Source of the DNA: CAZOHN01 sp964579325
GTDB taxonomy: Bacteria > Pseudomonadota > Alphaproteobacteria > Rhodobacterales > Rhodobacteraceae
Assembly (NCBI GenBank): GCA_964579325.1
Contig: CAZOHN010000048.1
Coordinates: 1 to 18,955 of the forward strand
Length of the DNA: 18,955 nt
Direction of reading: 5' to 3'
Numbering within the stretch: position 1 is the first letter of the stretch; each line of letters begins with the position of its first letter. The notes beneath the pieces were generated by a model. That model was not told the origin of the DNA. It saw only the letters and a list, made by a program, of their open reading frames with translations, and made no database searches. Shown piece after piece: positions 1 through 6,975 of this stretch. A program made the position numbers and the translations under genes.

Positions 1-2
1 CC

Positions 3-233
3 GAGATCGTGGAGCAGATCAAGCAGCTGCTCGACACCCGGGTGCGGCCCGCGGTGGCACAGGATGGCGGCGACATCACCTTCCACGGGTTCGACCGGGG
101 GATCGTCTACCTGCACATGCAGGGTGCCTGCGCCGGCTGCCCGTCGTCGACGCTGACGCTGAAGATGGGGATCGAGAACCTGCTGCGGCACTACATCCCC
201 GAGGTCGTCGAGGTGCGCCCTGTCGCGGCCTGA
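3..233 (+). CDS. NifU C-terminal-domain (Nfu-type) Fe-S scaffold protein, 5' end missing
   Basis: This is the C-terminal part of an Nfu-type protein, which carries an Fe-S cluster and passes it to apo-proteins in the cytoplasm. The visible piece is the NifU C-terminal domain: the start LLDTRVRPAVAQDGGDI is typical, and the two cluster-binding cysteines form a CAGC motif (codons at 129-131 and 138-140). The open frame continues to the left edge without a clear start. The GTG at position 9 falls inside the domain's first helix, so I read the gene as truncated by the window. Alphaproteobacterial family members usually have an extra N-terminal Nfu_N domain, which would lie outside. The stop is one base before the tsaB start, so the two are probably cotranscribed. 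The fold assignment is firm; whether the full gene is the long NfuA-like form cannot be seen. Confidence 0.9.
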   Translation, partial: EIVEQIKQLLDTRVRPAVAQDGGDITFHGFDRGIVYLHMQGACAGCPSSTLTLKMGIENLLRHYIPEVVEVRPVAA

Positions 234-234
234 C

Positions 235-885
235 GTGCAGCGCCCGGACCTGACCCTTGCCTTCGACACGTCGGCCGCGCAGTGCGCGGCCGCGTTGCTT
301 TCGGGCGGGCGGGTTCTGGCCGCGCGCGAGGAGGCGATGGACAAGGGTCAGGCCGAGCGGCTCATGCCGATGATCGCCGAGATGCTGGCCGAGATCGGCA
401 AGGACTGGCGCGACGTGACCCTGGTAGGCGTCGGCGTGGGTCCGGGGAACTTCACCGGCGTGCGGATTTCGGTCGCGGCGGCGCGGGGGCTGGCGATGAG
501 CCTTGGCGTGCCGGCCATTGGCGTGACACGGCTCGAGGCGCTGGCCGAAGGGCTGCCACGCCCTGTGTCGGTGGTCGAGGACGCGCGGCGGGGCGAGGTC
601 TATGTGCAGGATTTCGGAGCCGGCGTGGCCGGGACCCCGCACCTCGTGACCCTGGGCGCGCTTGCCGACCTGCTGGGCGACCGGCCCCTGACGGGCTCGG
701 CTGCCGAAGCGGCCGCGCTGCTCACGGGTGGGCGGATGATCGCACAGGCAATGCCGCTGGCGGTGGCGATGGCGCAGATCGCGGCGGCGCGGGTAGGGAC
801 ACCCCAGCCGCGCCCGGCGCCGCTCTATTTGCGCGCCGCCGATGCAGCCTTGCCGCGCGAGGCGCCCCCGGTGCTGCTGCCGTGA
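235..885 (+). CDS. tsaB: tRNA threonylcarbamoyladenosine biosynthesis protein TsaB
   Basis: TsaB (YeaZ) is the non-catalytic partner of TsaD in the complex that installs N6-threonylcarbamoyladenosine at position 37 of ANN-decoding tRNAs. The 216-residue product has the family marks: an ASKHA-fold N-terminus LTLAFDTS (residues 6-13) and the conserved GVGPGNFTGVRIS loop (about 67-79), followed by the weakly conserved C-terminal half usual for TsaB. The length is normal. The start is a GTG one base after the nfu stop; no later start would keep the first beta strand. The last codons overlap the rimI start (GTGA), which indicates translational coupling. The tsaB-rimI pairing is common in proteobacteria. 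The protein lacks the metal-binding motif of TsaD, so it is not the catalytic paralogue. Confidence 0.95.
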   Translation: MQRPDLTLAFDTSAAQCAAALLSGGRVLAAREEAMDKGQAERLMPMIAEMLAEIGKDWRDVTLVGVGVGPGNFTGVRISVAAARGLAMSLGVPAIGVTRLEALAEGLPRPVSVVEDARRGEVYVQDFGAGVAGTPHLVTLGALADLLGDRPLTGSAAEAAALLTGGRMIAQAMPLAVAMAQIAAARVGTPQPRPAPLYLRAADAALPREAPPVLLP

Positions 886-1289
886 CGCCGGAGACCCTGG
901 CGGCAGTGCACGCCCGCGCCTTCGTGGAGGAGCGGGCCTGGACGGCGGCAGAGTTCGCGACGCTTCTCGCGCAGTCATCTGCGCTCGTCGCGGGGGACGC
1001 GCGGTCCTTCGTCCTGGGGCGGGTAGCGCTGGACGAGGCCGAGGTGCTGACGCTGGCGACCGATCCCGGCCACCGGCGGCAAGGGCTGGCGCGGGCGGCG
1101 CTGGCGGATTTCGAAGCTCGGGCGGTGGCGCGTGGGGCGGCGCGCGTGTTCCTGGAGGTGGCCGAGGACAATACCGCCGCGCGGGCGCTCTATTCCGGGG
1201 CCAGCTACAGGCAGGTAGGCCGCCGGGCGGGATACTATGCCGGCGGGGTCGCCGCGCTGGTGCTGGAGAAGCGGATCGCGGTGGCGTGA
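882..1289 (+). CDS. rimI: GNAT-family N-acetyltransferase, RimI type
   Basis: This is a GNAT acetyltransferase of the RimI group, which in E. coli acetylates the N-terminal alanine of ribosomal protein S18. The reading starts at a GTG overlapping the tsaB stop (GTGA), giving 135 residues, close to the family's usual 140-160. The acetyl-CoA pyrophosphate loop is RRQGLA at residues 65-70. The segment LEVAEDN (91-97) matches the RimI LEV..xN region with the likely catalytic glutamate E92. The motif-B tail ALY (102-104) and the RAGYY segment (115-119) also fit. A longer open frame extends upstream in the same phase but runs through tsaB and has no RimI similarity there. The specific S18 substrate is inferred from family and from the neighbour tsaB; other targets are possible for short RimI homologues. 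Confidence 0.9.
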   Translation: MTPETLAAVHARAFVEERAWTAAEFATLLAQSSALVAGDARSFVLGRVALDEAEVLTLATDPGHRRQGLARAALADFEARAVARGAARVFLEVAEDNTAARALYSGASYRQVGRRAGYYAGGVAALVLEKRIAVA

Positions 1290-1466
1290 CGCGGCGTCAT
1301 GTGCCTGACACGAAGGCAGGGAAGCAAAACCCCAACGCAGCGTCCAAAGTTGCCCCTTGACCGTTTCGCGGGCCTCGGCGCTAATCGTTTCCGATCCATC
1401 AGAGATGCCTCGCAGGGGGCGGCGGGTATCGTCCCGCCCGAGACAGACACCAACGGGAGACGTTCC
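1290..1466 (+). promoter_or_regulatory. Intergenic leader of the nucleoside-uptake operon, with candidate promoter and hairpin
   Basis: This 177-base stretch has no gene. It begins at a perfect inverted repeat overlapping the rimI stop: TGACGC at 1287-1292, one centre base, GCGTCA at 1294-1299. A possible sigma70-like promoter is TTGACC (1357-1362) with CTAATC or TAATCG (1381-1387) 18-19 bases later; the -10 match is weak. Downstream is a GC-rich hairpin, GGCGGG (1421-1426) pairing with CCCGCC (1433-1438) across a six-base loop. A good ribosome binding site GGGAGA lies at 1455-1460, six bases before the ATG at 1467. I see no purine riboswitch core. Control by a repressor at the palindrome is conjecture. 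Confidence 0.4.
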
Positions 1467-2462
1467 ATGACCATGATGCAGAAATTCCTCGGCGCCGCCG
1501 CGGCGCTCGCGCTCACGGCCGGCGCGGCGGCGGCCGATCCGGCGCTCGTGATCGACCTCGGCGGCAAGTTCGACAAATCGTTCAACGAGGCCGCCTGGAA
1601 CGGCGCGACACGCTGGGCGACCGAGACCGGCGGCAGCTTCCGCGACATCGAGATGCAGAACGAAGCCCAGCGCGAGCAGTTCGTGCGCCGCATGGCCGAA
1701 GCCGGGTTCAACCCCGTCGTCGTGATGGGCTTCCAGAACATGGCGACGCTGGAAGTCGTGGCACCCGAGTATCCCGACACCAAGTTCGTGCTGATCGACG
1801 CGGTGGTCGACCTGCCGAACGTCCGGTCGGTGGTGTTCTCCGAGCATGAGGGCTCGTTCCTTGTGGGCATGATGGCCGCCATGGCCTCGCAGTCCGGGAC
1901 GGTCGGATTCGTTGGCGGAATGGACGTGCCGCTGATCCGCAAGTTCGCCTGCGGCTATGCCCAGGGCGTCAAGGCGGTGAACCCCGACGCGACCGTGATC
2001 GCCAACATGACGGGCACCACCCCGGCGGCCTGGAACGACCCGGTGAAGGGCGGCGAGATCACCAAGTCGCAGATCGAGCAGGGCGCGGACGTGGTCTACG
2101 CGGCCGCGGGCGGCACCGGGATCGGCGTGCTTCAGGCGGCGGCGGATGCCGGCAAGCTCTCGATCGGCGTCGACAGCAACCAGAACTACCTGCATCCCGG
2201 CTCGGTCCTGACCTCGATGCTCAAGCGCGTCGACAACGCGGTGTTCGATGCCTTCACGCAAGGCGTCGACCTTGAGACCGGCGTGCAGGTCATGGACCTC
2301 GCCTCGGGCGGCGTCGGCTATTCGGTCGACGAGTTCAACGCCGAGCTCGTGACCGCCGAGATGCAGGCCGCCGTGGACGAGGCTGCGGCCAAGATCGCAT
2401 CGGGCGAGCTTTCGGTGCACGACTACACGTCCGACGACAGCTGCCCTGCACTGTCGTTCTGA
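1467..2462 (+). CDS. BMP-family ABC transporter substrate-binding protein (purine nucleoside type)
   Basis: This is the periplasmic binding protein of a BMP/PnrA-type importer, a family whose characterised members bind purine nucleosides. The 331-residue product has a classical signal peptide: charged start, hydrophobic stretch and AAA before DPAL, with likely cleavage after A23. There is no lipobox cysteine, so it should be a soluble periplasmic protein and not a lipoprotein like many Gram-positive homologues. The mature start LVIDLGGKFDKSFNEAAWNG is the family's signature first strand and ligand loop. Later segments such as FVGGMDVPLIRKF and GVDSNQNYLHPG are also typical. The ATG at 1467 is chosen because GGGAGA sits six bases upstream and the signal peptide begins there; the frame is open further upstream without a plausible site. 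It is the first gene of a five-gene operon ending in a purine nucleoside phosphorylase, which supports nucleosides as ligand. The exact ligand is inferred. Confidence 0.93.
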   Translation: MTMMQKFLGAAAALALTAGAAAADPALVIDLGGKFDKSFNEAAWNGATRWATETGGSFRDIEMQNEAQREQFVRRMAEAGFNPVVVMGFQNMATLEVVAPEYPDTKFVLIDAVVDLPNVRSVVFSEHEGSFLVGMMAAMASQSGTVGFVGGMDVPLIRKFACGYAQGVKAVNPDATVIANMTGTTPAAWNDPVKGGEITKSQIEQGADVVYAAAGGTGIGVLQAAADAGKLSIGVDSNQNYLHPGSVLTSMLKRVDNAVFDAFTQGVDLETGVQVMDLASGGVGYSVDEFNAELVTAEMQAAVDEAAAKIASGELSVHDYTSDDSCPALSF

Positions 2463-4034
2463 ATGGACGCGAGACCTGATGCGGGGCGGCGCGATGCCGC
2501 CGCCCCGGCCATCGAGCTGAGGGGCATTTCAAAGGCCTTCGGCCCGGTGCAGGCCAACAAGGATATCTCGATCCGCGTCATGCCGGGGACGATCCATGGG
2601 ATCATCGGCGAGAACGGAGCGGGGAAATCGACACTGATGTCGATCCTCTACGGCTTCTACCGGGCGGATGCGGGAGAGGTCTTCATCAACGGCACCGCCA
2701 CCCAGATCCATTCCAGCCAGGACGCGATCCGGGCGGGAATCGGGATGGTGTTCCAGCATTTCAAGCTGGTGCAGAATTTCACCGTGCTCGAGAACGTCGT
2801 GCTGGGTGCCGAGGAGGGCGGGCTTCTGAAACCCTCGCTCGCCAAGGCCCGCAAGCTGCTGACCGAACTCGCACGCGACTATGAACTCGACGTGGACCCC
2901 GACACCGAGATCCAGGACCTCAGCGTCGGCCACCAGCAGCGGGTGGAGATCCTCAAGGCGCTCTACCGGCAGGCCAACATCCTGATCCTCGACGAGCCGA
3001 CGGGCGTCCTGACGCCCGCCGAGGCGGACCACCTGTTCCGCATCCTCGAGGGGCTGAAGGAGCAGGGCAAGACGATCATCCTGATCACCCACAAGCTGCG
3101 CGAGATCATGGAAGTGACGGACACCGTCAGCGTCATGCGGCGCGGCGAGATGACCGCGACGGTGACGACCGCCGAGACCAGCCCCGAGCAGCTGGCCGAG
3201 CTGATGGTGGGCCGCAAGGTGCTGCTCCGGGTCGAGAAGAAGCCTGCAACGCCCGGCAAGATGGTCCTCGAAGTCGAGAACCTGCGGGTGACCGACGACA
3301 AGGGCGTGGAGCGGGTGAAGGGCGTTTCGCTGCATGTGCGCGCAGGCGAGATCCTCGGGATAGCGGGGGTCGCCGGTAATGGGCAATCGGAACTCCTGGA
3401 AGTGCTGGGCGGGATCGAGCGCGGCACCGGGGTGATCCGGATCAACGGCGACAGCATCGACCTGACCGGCGCGAAGTCCGACGGCCAGACCCGCCGCGCG
3501 CGCGGCATCGCCCATGTGCCGGAGGACCGGCAGTCGCTGGGCCTGATCATGGATTTCATGGCCTGGGAGAACGTGGGCTTCGGCTATCACCACGACCCGA
3601 AGTACCAGAAGAACGCGCTTCTGATGGACAACGGCGCCCTCCTTGCGGACACCGAAGGCAAGATGGAGCGGTTCGACGTGCGCCCGCCCAACCCGCGACT
3701 TGCCGCCAAGAGCTTTTCGGGCGGAAATCAGCAGAAGATCGTCGTGGCGCGCGAGATCGAGCGGAACCCCGACCTGCTTCTGGTGGGTCAGCCGACGCGG
3801 GGTGTGGACATCGGCGCGATCGAGTTCATCCACAGGCGTCTGATCGAGCTGCGCGATGCCGGCAAGGCGGTGCTGCTGGTCAGTGTGGAGCTGGACGAGA
3901 TCCTGTCGCTGAGTGACCGGATCGCAGTGATGTTCGACGGGCGGATCATGGGCGAAAGGCTTCCGGGTGAAACCGACGTGCGCGAGCTGGGCCTGCTGAT
4001 GGCGGGCGTCACGCCGGGCAAGGAGGCCGCCTGA
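2463..4034 (+). CDS. ABC transporter ATP-binding protein with two ATPase domains (nucleoside importer, YufO/NupA-like)
   Basis: This is the energising subunit of the BMP-type importer, a fused pair of ABC ATPase domains in 523 residues. Domain 1 is complete: Walker A GENGAGKST (49-57), signature LSVGHQQ (153-159) and Walker B ILILDEPT with D177 and E178. Domain 2 is degenerate: the P-loop reads GVAGNGQS (302-309) with glutamine in place of the lysine, and the Walker B reads LLLVGQPT with G442-Q443 where Asp-Glu would stand, while the signature SGGNQQ (419-424) is intact. This asymmetry is usual for the sugar/nucleoside double-ATPase family, so one functional hydrolysis site is expected. The ATG follows the binding-protein stop with no gap, and the 3' end overlaps the first permease by one base (TGATG). 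Confidence 0.95.
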   Translation: MDARPDAGRRDAAAPAIELRGISKAFGPVQANKDISIRVMPGTIHGIIGENGAGKSTLMSILYGFYRADAGEVFINGTATQIHSSQDAIRAGIGMVFQHFKLVQNFTVLENVVLGAEEGGLLKPSLAKARKLLTELARDYELDVDPDTEIQDLSVGHQQRVEILKALYRQANILILDEPTGVLTPAEADHLFRILEGLKEQGKTIILITHKLREIMEVTDTVSVMRRGEMTATVTTAETSPEQLAELMVGRKVLLRVEKKPATPGKMVLEVENLRVTDDKGVERVKGVSLHVRAGEILGIAGVAGNGQSELLEVLGGIERGTGVIRINGDSIDLTGAKSDGQTRRARGIAHVPEDRQSLGLIMDFMAWENVGFGYHHDPKYQKNALLMDNGALLADTEGKMERFDVRPPNPRLAAKSFSGGNQQKIVVAREIERNPDLLLVGQPTRGVDIGAIEFIHRRLIELRDAGKAVLLVSVELDEILSLSDRIAVMFDGRIMGERLPGETDVRELGLLMAGVTPGKEAA

Positions 4035-5125
4035 TGGGCCGGATGCCGCAATGGGCCGATGTCGTTCTGGTGCCGCTGGTCTCGGTGCTGCTTGCCTTCG
4101 TGATCTCGGGCCTCGTGATCCTTGCCATCGGCGAGGACCCGGTAGCGGCGATGCAACTCATGGTGACCGGCGCGCTGGGGTCGTCCTATGGCTGGGGCTA
4201 CACGCTCTACTACGCCACGAACTTCATGTTCACCGGGCTTGCGGTGGCCGTCGCCTTCCATGCCTCGCTGTTCAACATCGGTGGCGAGGGGCAGGCGACG
4301 CTCGGCGGCCTCGGGGTTGCCTTGTGCTGTTTGGCCGTTCCGTGGCCGCACTGGACCATCGCGCTTGTCGCCGCGATGGCGAGCGGCGCGGCCTTCGGCG
4401 CGCTCTGGGCCGCGCTTCCGGCGTGGATGCAGGCCAAGCGCGGCAGCCACATCGTCATCACGACGATCATGTTCAACTTCATCGCGGCGTCGCTGCTGAA
4501 CTACCTGCTGGTCAACGTGATGAAGCCGGTGGGCCAGATGGACCCGGCCTCGGCGCGGTTTCCGGGTGCGACGAACCTGCCCAAGCTGCACGAGGTTCTG
4601 GGCGTTTTCGGCATCCCGTTCTCGAAGGCGACGCCTGCAAACATCACCCTCTTCATTGCGCTGGGGGCCTGTTTCCTCGTCTGGGTCCTGATCTGGCGGA
4701 CCCGGCTTGGCTACCAGATCCGCGCCTTCGGCAAGTCCGAACCCGCGGCGAAGTATGCCGGCATCTCGCCGGTGCGGATCACCATGTTCACGATGCTGAT
4801 CTCGGGCGGGCTTGCGGGCCTGATGGCCATCAACAACGTGATGGGAGAGGCCGAGCGCCTGGTGATGAACGCGGTCGAAGGGGCGGGCTTCATCGGGATC
4901 GCCGTTGCCCTGATGGGGCGCAGCCACCCCTTCGGGGTGGTGCTGGCGTCGCTGCTGTTCGGGTTCCTCTACCAGGGAGGCGCGGAACTGGCGATCTTCA
5001 CCTCGATCCCGCGCGAACTGATCATCGTGATCCAGGCGCTGGTGATCCTGTTCACTGGCGCGCTCGACAACATGGTGCGGATGCCGGTGGAACGGCTGTT
5101 CCGGGCCTTCGGGCGGAGGACCTGA
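4034..5125 (+). CDS. ABC transporter permease (nucleoside importer, first permease)
   Basis: This is an inner-membrane permease of the BPD_transp_2 (RbsC/YufP-like) family, forming half of the translocation channel. The 363-residue product has about eight to ten hydrophobic segments, beginning with a helix near residues 10-35. It carries the conserved stretches ALFNIGGEGQATLGG (first third), GSHIVITTIMFNFIA (middle) and RTRLGYQIRAFGKSEPAAKYAGI, the last matching the cytoplasmic coupling loop that contacts the ATPase. The ATG overlaps the stop of the ATPase gene (TGATG), so translation is probably coupled. It is the longer of the two permeases, as usual for the YufP/YufQ pair. The order binding protein, ATPase, permease, permease is the standard BMP operon layout. 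Confidence 0.94.
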   Translation: MGRMPQWADVVLVPLVSVLLAFVISGLVILAIGEDPVAAMQLMVTGALGSSYGWGYTLYYATNFMFTGLAVAVAFHASLFNIGGEGQATLGGLGVALCCLAVPWPHWTIALVAAMASGAAFGALWAALPAWMQAKRGSHIVITTIMFNFIAASLLNYLLVNVMKPVGQMDPASARFPGATNLPKLHEVLGVFGIPFSKATPANITLFIALGACFLVWVLIWRTRLGYQIRAFGKSEPAAKYAGISPVRITMFTMLISGGLAGLMAINNVMGEAERLVMNAVEGAGFIGIAVALMGRSHPFGVVLASLLFGFLYQGGAELAIFTSIPRELIIVIQALVILFTGALDNMVRMPVERLFRAFGRRT

Positions 5126-5126
5126 G

Positions 5127-6092
5127 GTGGACTTCGCCACGATCCTGCAGATCCTCGACTCGGCGATCCGCCTTGCCACGCCGCTCTTGCTGGCCTGCCT
5201 TGCCGGGCTTTTCTCCGAACGCGCAGGGATCTTCGACATCGGGCTCGAAGGCAAGATGCTCGCCGCCGCCTTCATGTCGGGGGCGGTTGCGGCGATCACC
5301 GGGAACGCCTGGTTCGGGCTTCTTGCCGGGATGGGTGCCTCGCTCAGCCTCGCCGCCGTGCATGGCCTCGCCTCGATCACCTTCCGGGGCAACCAGCTCA
5401 TATCCGGAGTGGCGATCAACTTCCTTGCCTCTGGGGCCACGGTCCTGATCGCGCAGGACTGGTTCTCACAAGGCGGGCGCACGCCGGCGATCTCGGGCGA
5501 TGCGCGGTTCCAGCCGCTCGAACTCCCGTTTGCCGAGGCGCTGTCGGGCGTGCCGATCCTTGGGCCGCTCTATGCCGACGTGATCTCGGGCCATTCGATC
5601 CTTGTCTACATGGCAGCCGCTGCGGTGCCGCTGACCTGGTGGATCCTCTACCGCACCCGCTTCGGCCTGCGCCTGCGCGCCGTGGGCGAAAACCCTGCGG
5701 CCGTGGATACTGCGGGCGTCTCGGTCGTGGCCTACCGCTATGCGGCGGTGGGCATCTGCGGTGTGCTCTGCGGCATCGCGGGGACCTACCTCGCCACCTC
5801 GCTCTCGGCTGGCTTCGTCAAGGAGATGACGGCGGGGCGCGGGTTCATCGCGCTCGCCGCGCTGATCTTCGCGAAGTGGCGGCCGTGGTATGCGCTGGGC
5901 GCCTGCATGCTCTTCGGTGTGCTCGAGGCCGTGGCGAACCGCTACCAGAACATCGACCTTGGCGCCTTCGTGCTCCCGGTGCAGTTCATGCAGGCCCTGC
6001 CCTACATCCTGACCGTCGTGATCCTTGCGGGCTTCGTCGGCAAGGCGATCCCGCCACGCGCGGGCGGCGAGCCCTATGTGAAGGAACGGTGA
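5127..6092 (+). CDS. ABC transporter permease (nucleoside importer, second permease)
   Basis: This is the second membrane subunit of the importer, a 321-residue BPD_transp_2 protein that should pair with the permease encoded just upstream. It has the family hallmarks LFSERAGIFDIGLEGKMLAAAF (near the N-terminus), TFRGNQLISGVAINFLASG, and the coupling-loop segment RTRFGLRLRAVGENPAAVDTAG, followed by hydrophobic helices to the C-terminus. The start is a GTG two bases after the previous stop; GGCGGAGGA just upstream (5112-5120) is a good ribosome binding site. The stop overlaps the ATG of the phosphorylase gene by one base (TGATG). The permeases resemble each other in the coupling loop, consistent with an ancient duplication. 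Confidence 0.94.
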   Translation: MDFATILQILDSAIRLATPLLLACLAGLFSERAGIFDIGLEGKMLAAAFMSGAVAAITGNAWFGLLAGMGASLSLAAVHGLASITFRGNQLISGVAINFLASGATVLIAQDWFSQGGRTPAISGDARFQPLELPFAEALSGVPILGPLYADVISGHSILVYMAAAAVPLTWWILYRTRFGLRLRAVGENPAAVDTAGVSVVAYRYAAVGICGVLCGIAGTYLATSLSAGFVKEMTAGRGFIALAALIFAKWRPWYALGACMLFGVLEAVANRYQNIDLGAFVLPVQFMQALPYILTVVILAGFVGKAIPPRAGGEPYVKER

Positions 6093-6892
6093 TGGACGCG
6101 GGCGCGCTTGCCGGATTGGTGCAGTCGCGCGCCGGGGATGCGCCAGTGCGGGTGGGCCTGGTGCTGGGCTCGGGCCTTGGACACCTGACGGCGGCGGTCG
6201 AAGGCGTGGCCGTGCCCTACGCCGACTTGCCAGGGTTTCCCCATGCCGGCGTCTCGGGTCACAACCCCGAGCTTGTTGTCGGCGACCTCGAAGGCGTCCG
6301 CGTGGCGGTCTTTGGCGGGCGCGCGCACTACTACGAGAGCGGCCGGGGCGATGCGATGCGGCTGCCGCTGGAGGTGCTCAAGGCCCTGGGCGCGGAGATG
6401 CTGGTGCTGACCAATGCGGCGGGGTCCCTGCGTGGCGACATCCGGCCGGGCGACCTGATGCTCCTCTCCGATCACATCAACTTCTCGGGCCTGAACCCGC
6501 TGATAGGGGAGAAGACCGACGCGCGCTTCGTGCCGATGACCGAGGCGCACGACCCCGCCCTGCGGGCGGGGCTCAAGGCGGCGGCCGAGGCAGAGGGCGT
6601 GGCCCTCGCCGAAGGGGTCTATGCCTGGTACTCCGGCCCCTCGTTCGAGACACCGGCCGAGATCCGGGCGCTCCGCATCCTAGGTGCCGACGCCGTGGGC
6701 ATGTCGACGGTTCCCGAAGTCATCCTCGCACGGTTCCTCGGGCTGAGGGTGGCGGCGGTGTCGACCGTGACCAACATGGCCGCAGGCCTCAGCGACGAAA
6801 AGATCAGCCACGAGCACACCAAGGCGATGGCGCCCCTTGGCGCAGCCAAGCTCGAACGGGTGCTGCGCGCCTGGCTGCGCGGCCTTTCCTGA
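6092..6892 (+). CDS. Purine-nucleoside phosphorylase (trimeric, PNP/MTAP family)
   Basis: The enzyme splits purine nucleosides with phosphate into the free base and (deoxy)ribose-1-phosphate in the cytoplasm. The 266-residue product contains the residues of the trimeric (low molecular mass) family: the phosphate-site serine S27 in LGSGLG, R77 and H79 in GGRAHYYE, the TNAAGS loop, the base-contacting glutamate E186 in GPSFETPAE, the GMSTVPE ribose/phosphate segment, N228 in VTNMAAG and a late His in SHEHT. The Asn with Glu pattern points to 6-oxopurines (inosine, guanosine) more than adenosine; this specificity is inferred from family knowledge. One small oddity is GHNPE at residues 56-60, where homologues usually have a small residue or Gly after the His. 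Being the last gene of the importer operon, it probably processes the imported nucleosides. Confidence 0.95.
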   Translation: MDAGALAGLVQSRAGDAPVRVGLVLGSGLGHLTAAVEGVAVPYADLPGFPHAGVSGHNPELVVGDLEGVRVAVFGGRAHYYESGRGDAMRLPLEVLKALGAEMLVLTNAAGSLRGDIRPGDLMLLSDHINFSGLNPLIGEKTDARFVPMTEAHDPALRAGLKAAAEAEGVALAEGVYAWYSGPSFETPAEIRALRILGADAVGMSTVPEVILARFLGLRVAAVSTVTNMAAGLSDEKISHEHTKAMAPLGAAKLERVLRAWLRGLS

Positions 6893-6895
6893 CCT

Positions 6896-6951
6896 TGCGG
6901 CACCGCAGCGTTTGACATCCCCCGCCCCCGGGGCGAGGGTTGGGGCAACCC
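6896..6951 (+). terminator. Weak hairpins after the phosphorylase gene, no T-tract
   Basis: Two short inverted repeats lie between the phosphorylase and the TauE gene. The first is TGCGG (6896-6900) with CCGCA (6903-6907), a short stem followed by GCGTTT. The second is GGGTTG (6937-6942) with CAACCC (6946-6951) around a GGG loop. Neither has a proper T-run, so this is at best a weak intrinsic terminator or a stabilising 3' structure for the operon mRNA. Confidence 0.25.
6912..6940 (+). promoter_or_regulatory. Possible promoter for the TauE/TIGR02186 pair
   Basis: A perfect -35 hexamer TTGACA is present at 6912-6917. At 17 bases downstream the sequence is GAGGGT, a poor -10 match in a GC-rich context. 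It would give the TauE/TIGR02186 pair its own promoter, but the -10 element is not convincing, and read-through from the nucleoside operon is an alternative. Confidence 0.25.
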
Positions 6952-6975
6952 CCGCGCTCCTACCCGGCGAGGCCG

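Noticed and set aside
1299..1466. N-terminal extension of the BMP binding protein
   Set aside because: The signal peptide and a good ribosome binding site place the start at 1467; the upstream residues are not protein-like.
1290..1466. Purine riboswitch in front of the nucleoside operon
   Set aside because: I find no three-way junction or conserved core sequence; only a simple GC hairpin and a short palindrome are present.
975..2420. Long minus-strand open frame over rimI and the binding-protein gene
   Set aside because: It shows no recognisable motif or plausible start signal and mirrors the codon bias of the real genes.
3788..5482. Long minus-strand open frame over the ATPase and permease genes
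   Set aside because: Composition is low-complexity Arg/His/Glu-rich and the opposite strand encodes clear transporter subunits.
6921..6939. CCCGCCCCCGGGGCGAGGG as a strong terminator stem
   Set aside because: The arms leave almost no loop and there is no T-run, so a stable intrinsic terminator is not supported.
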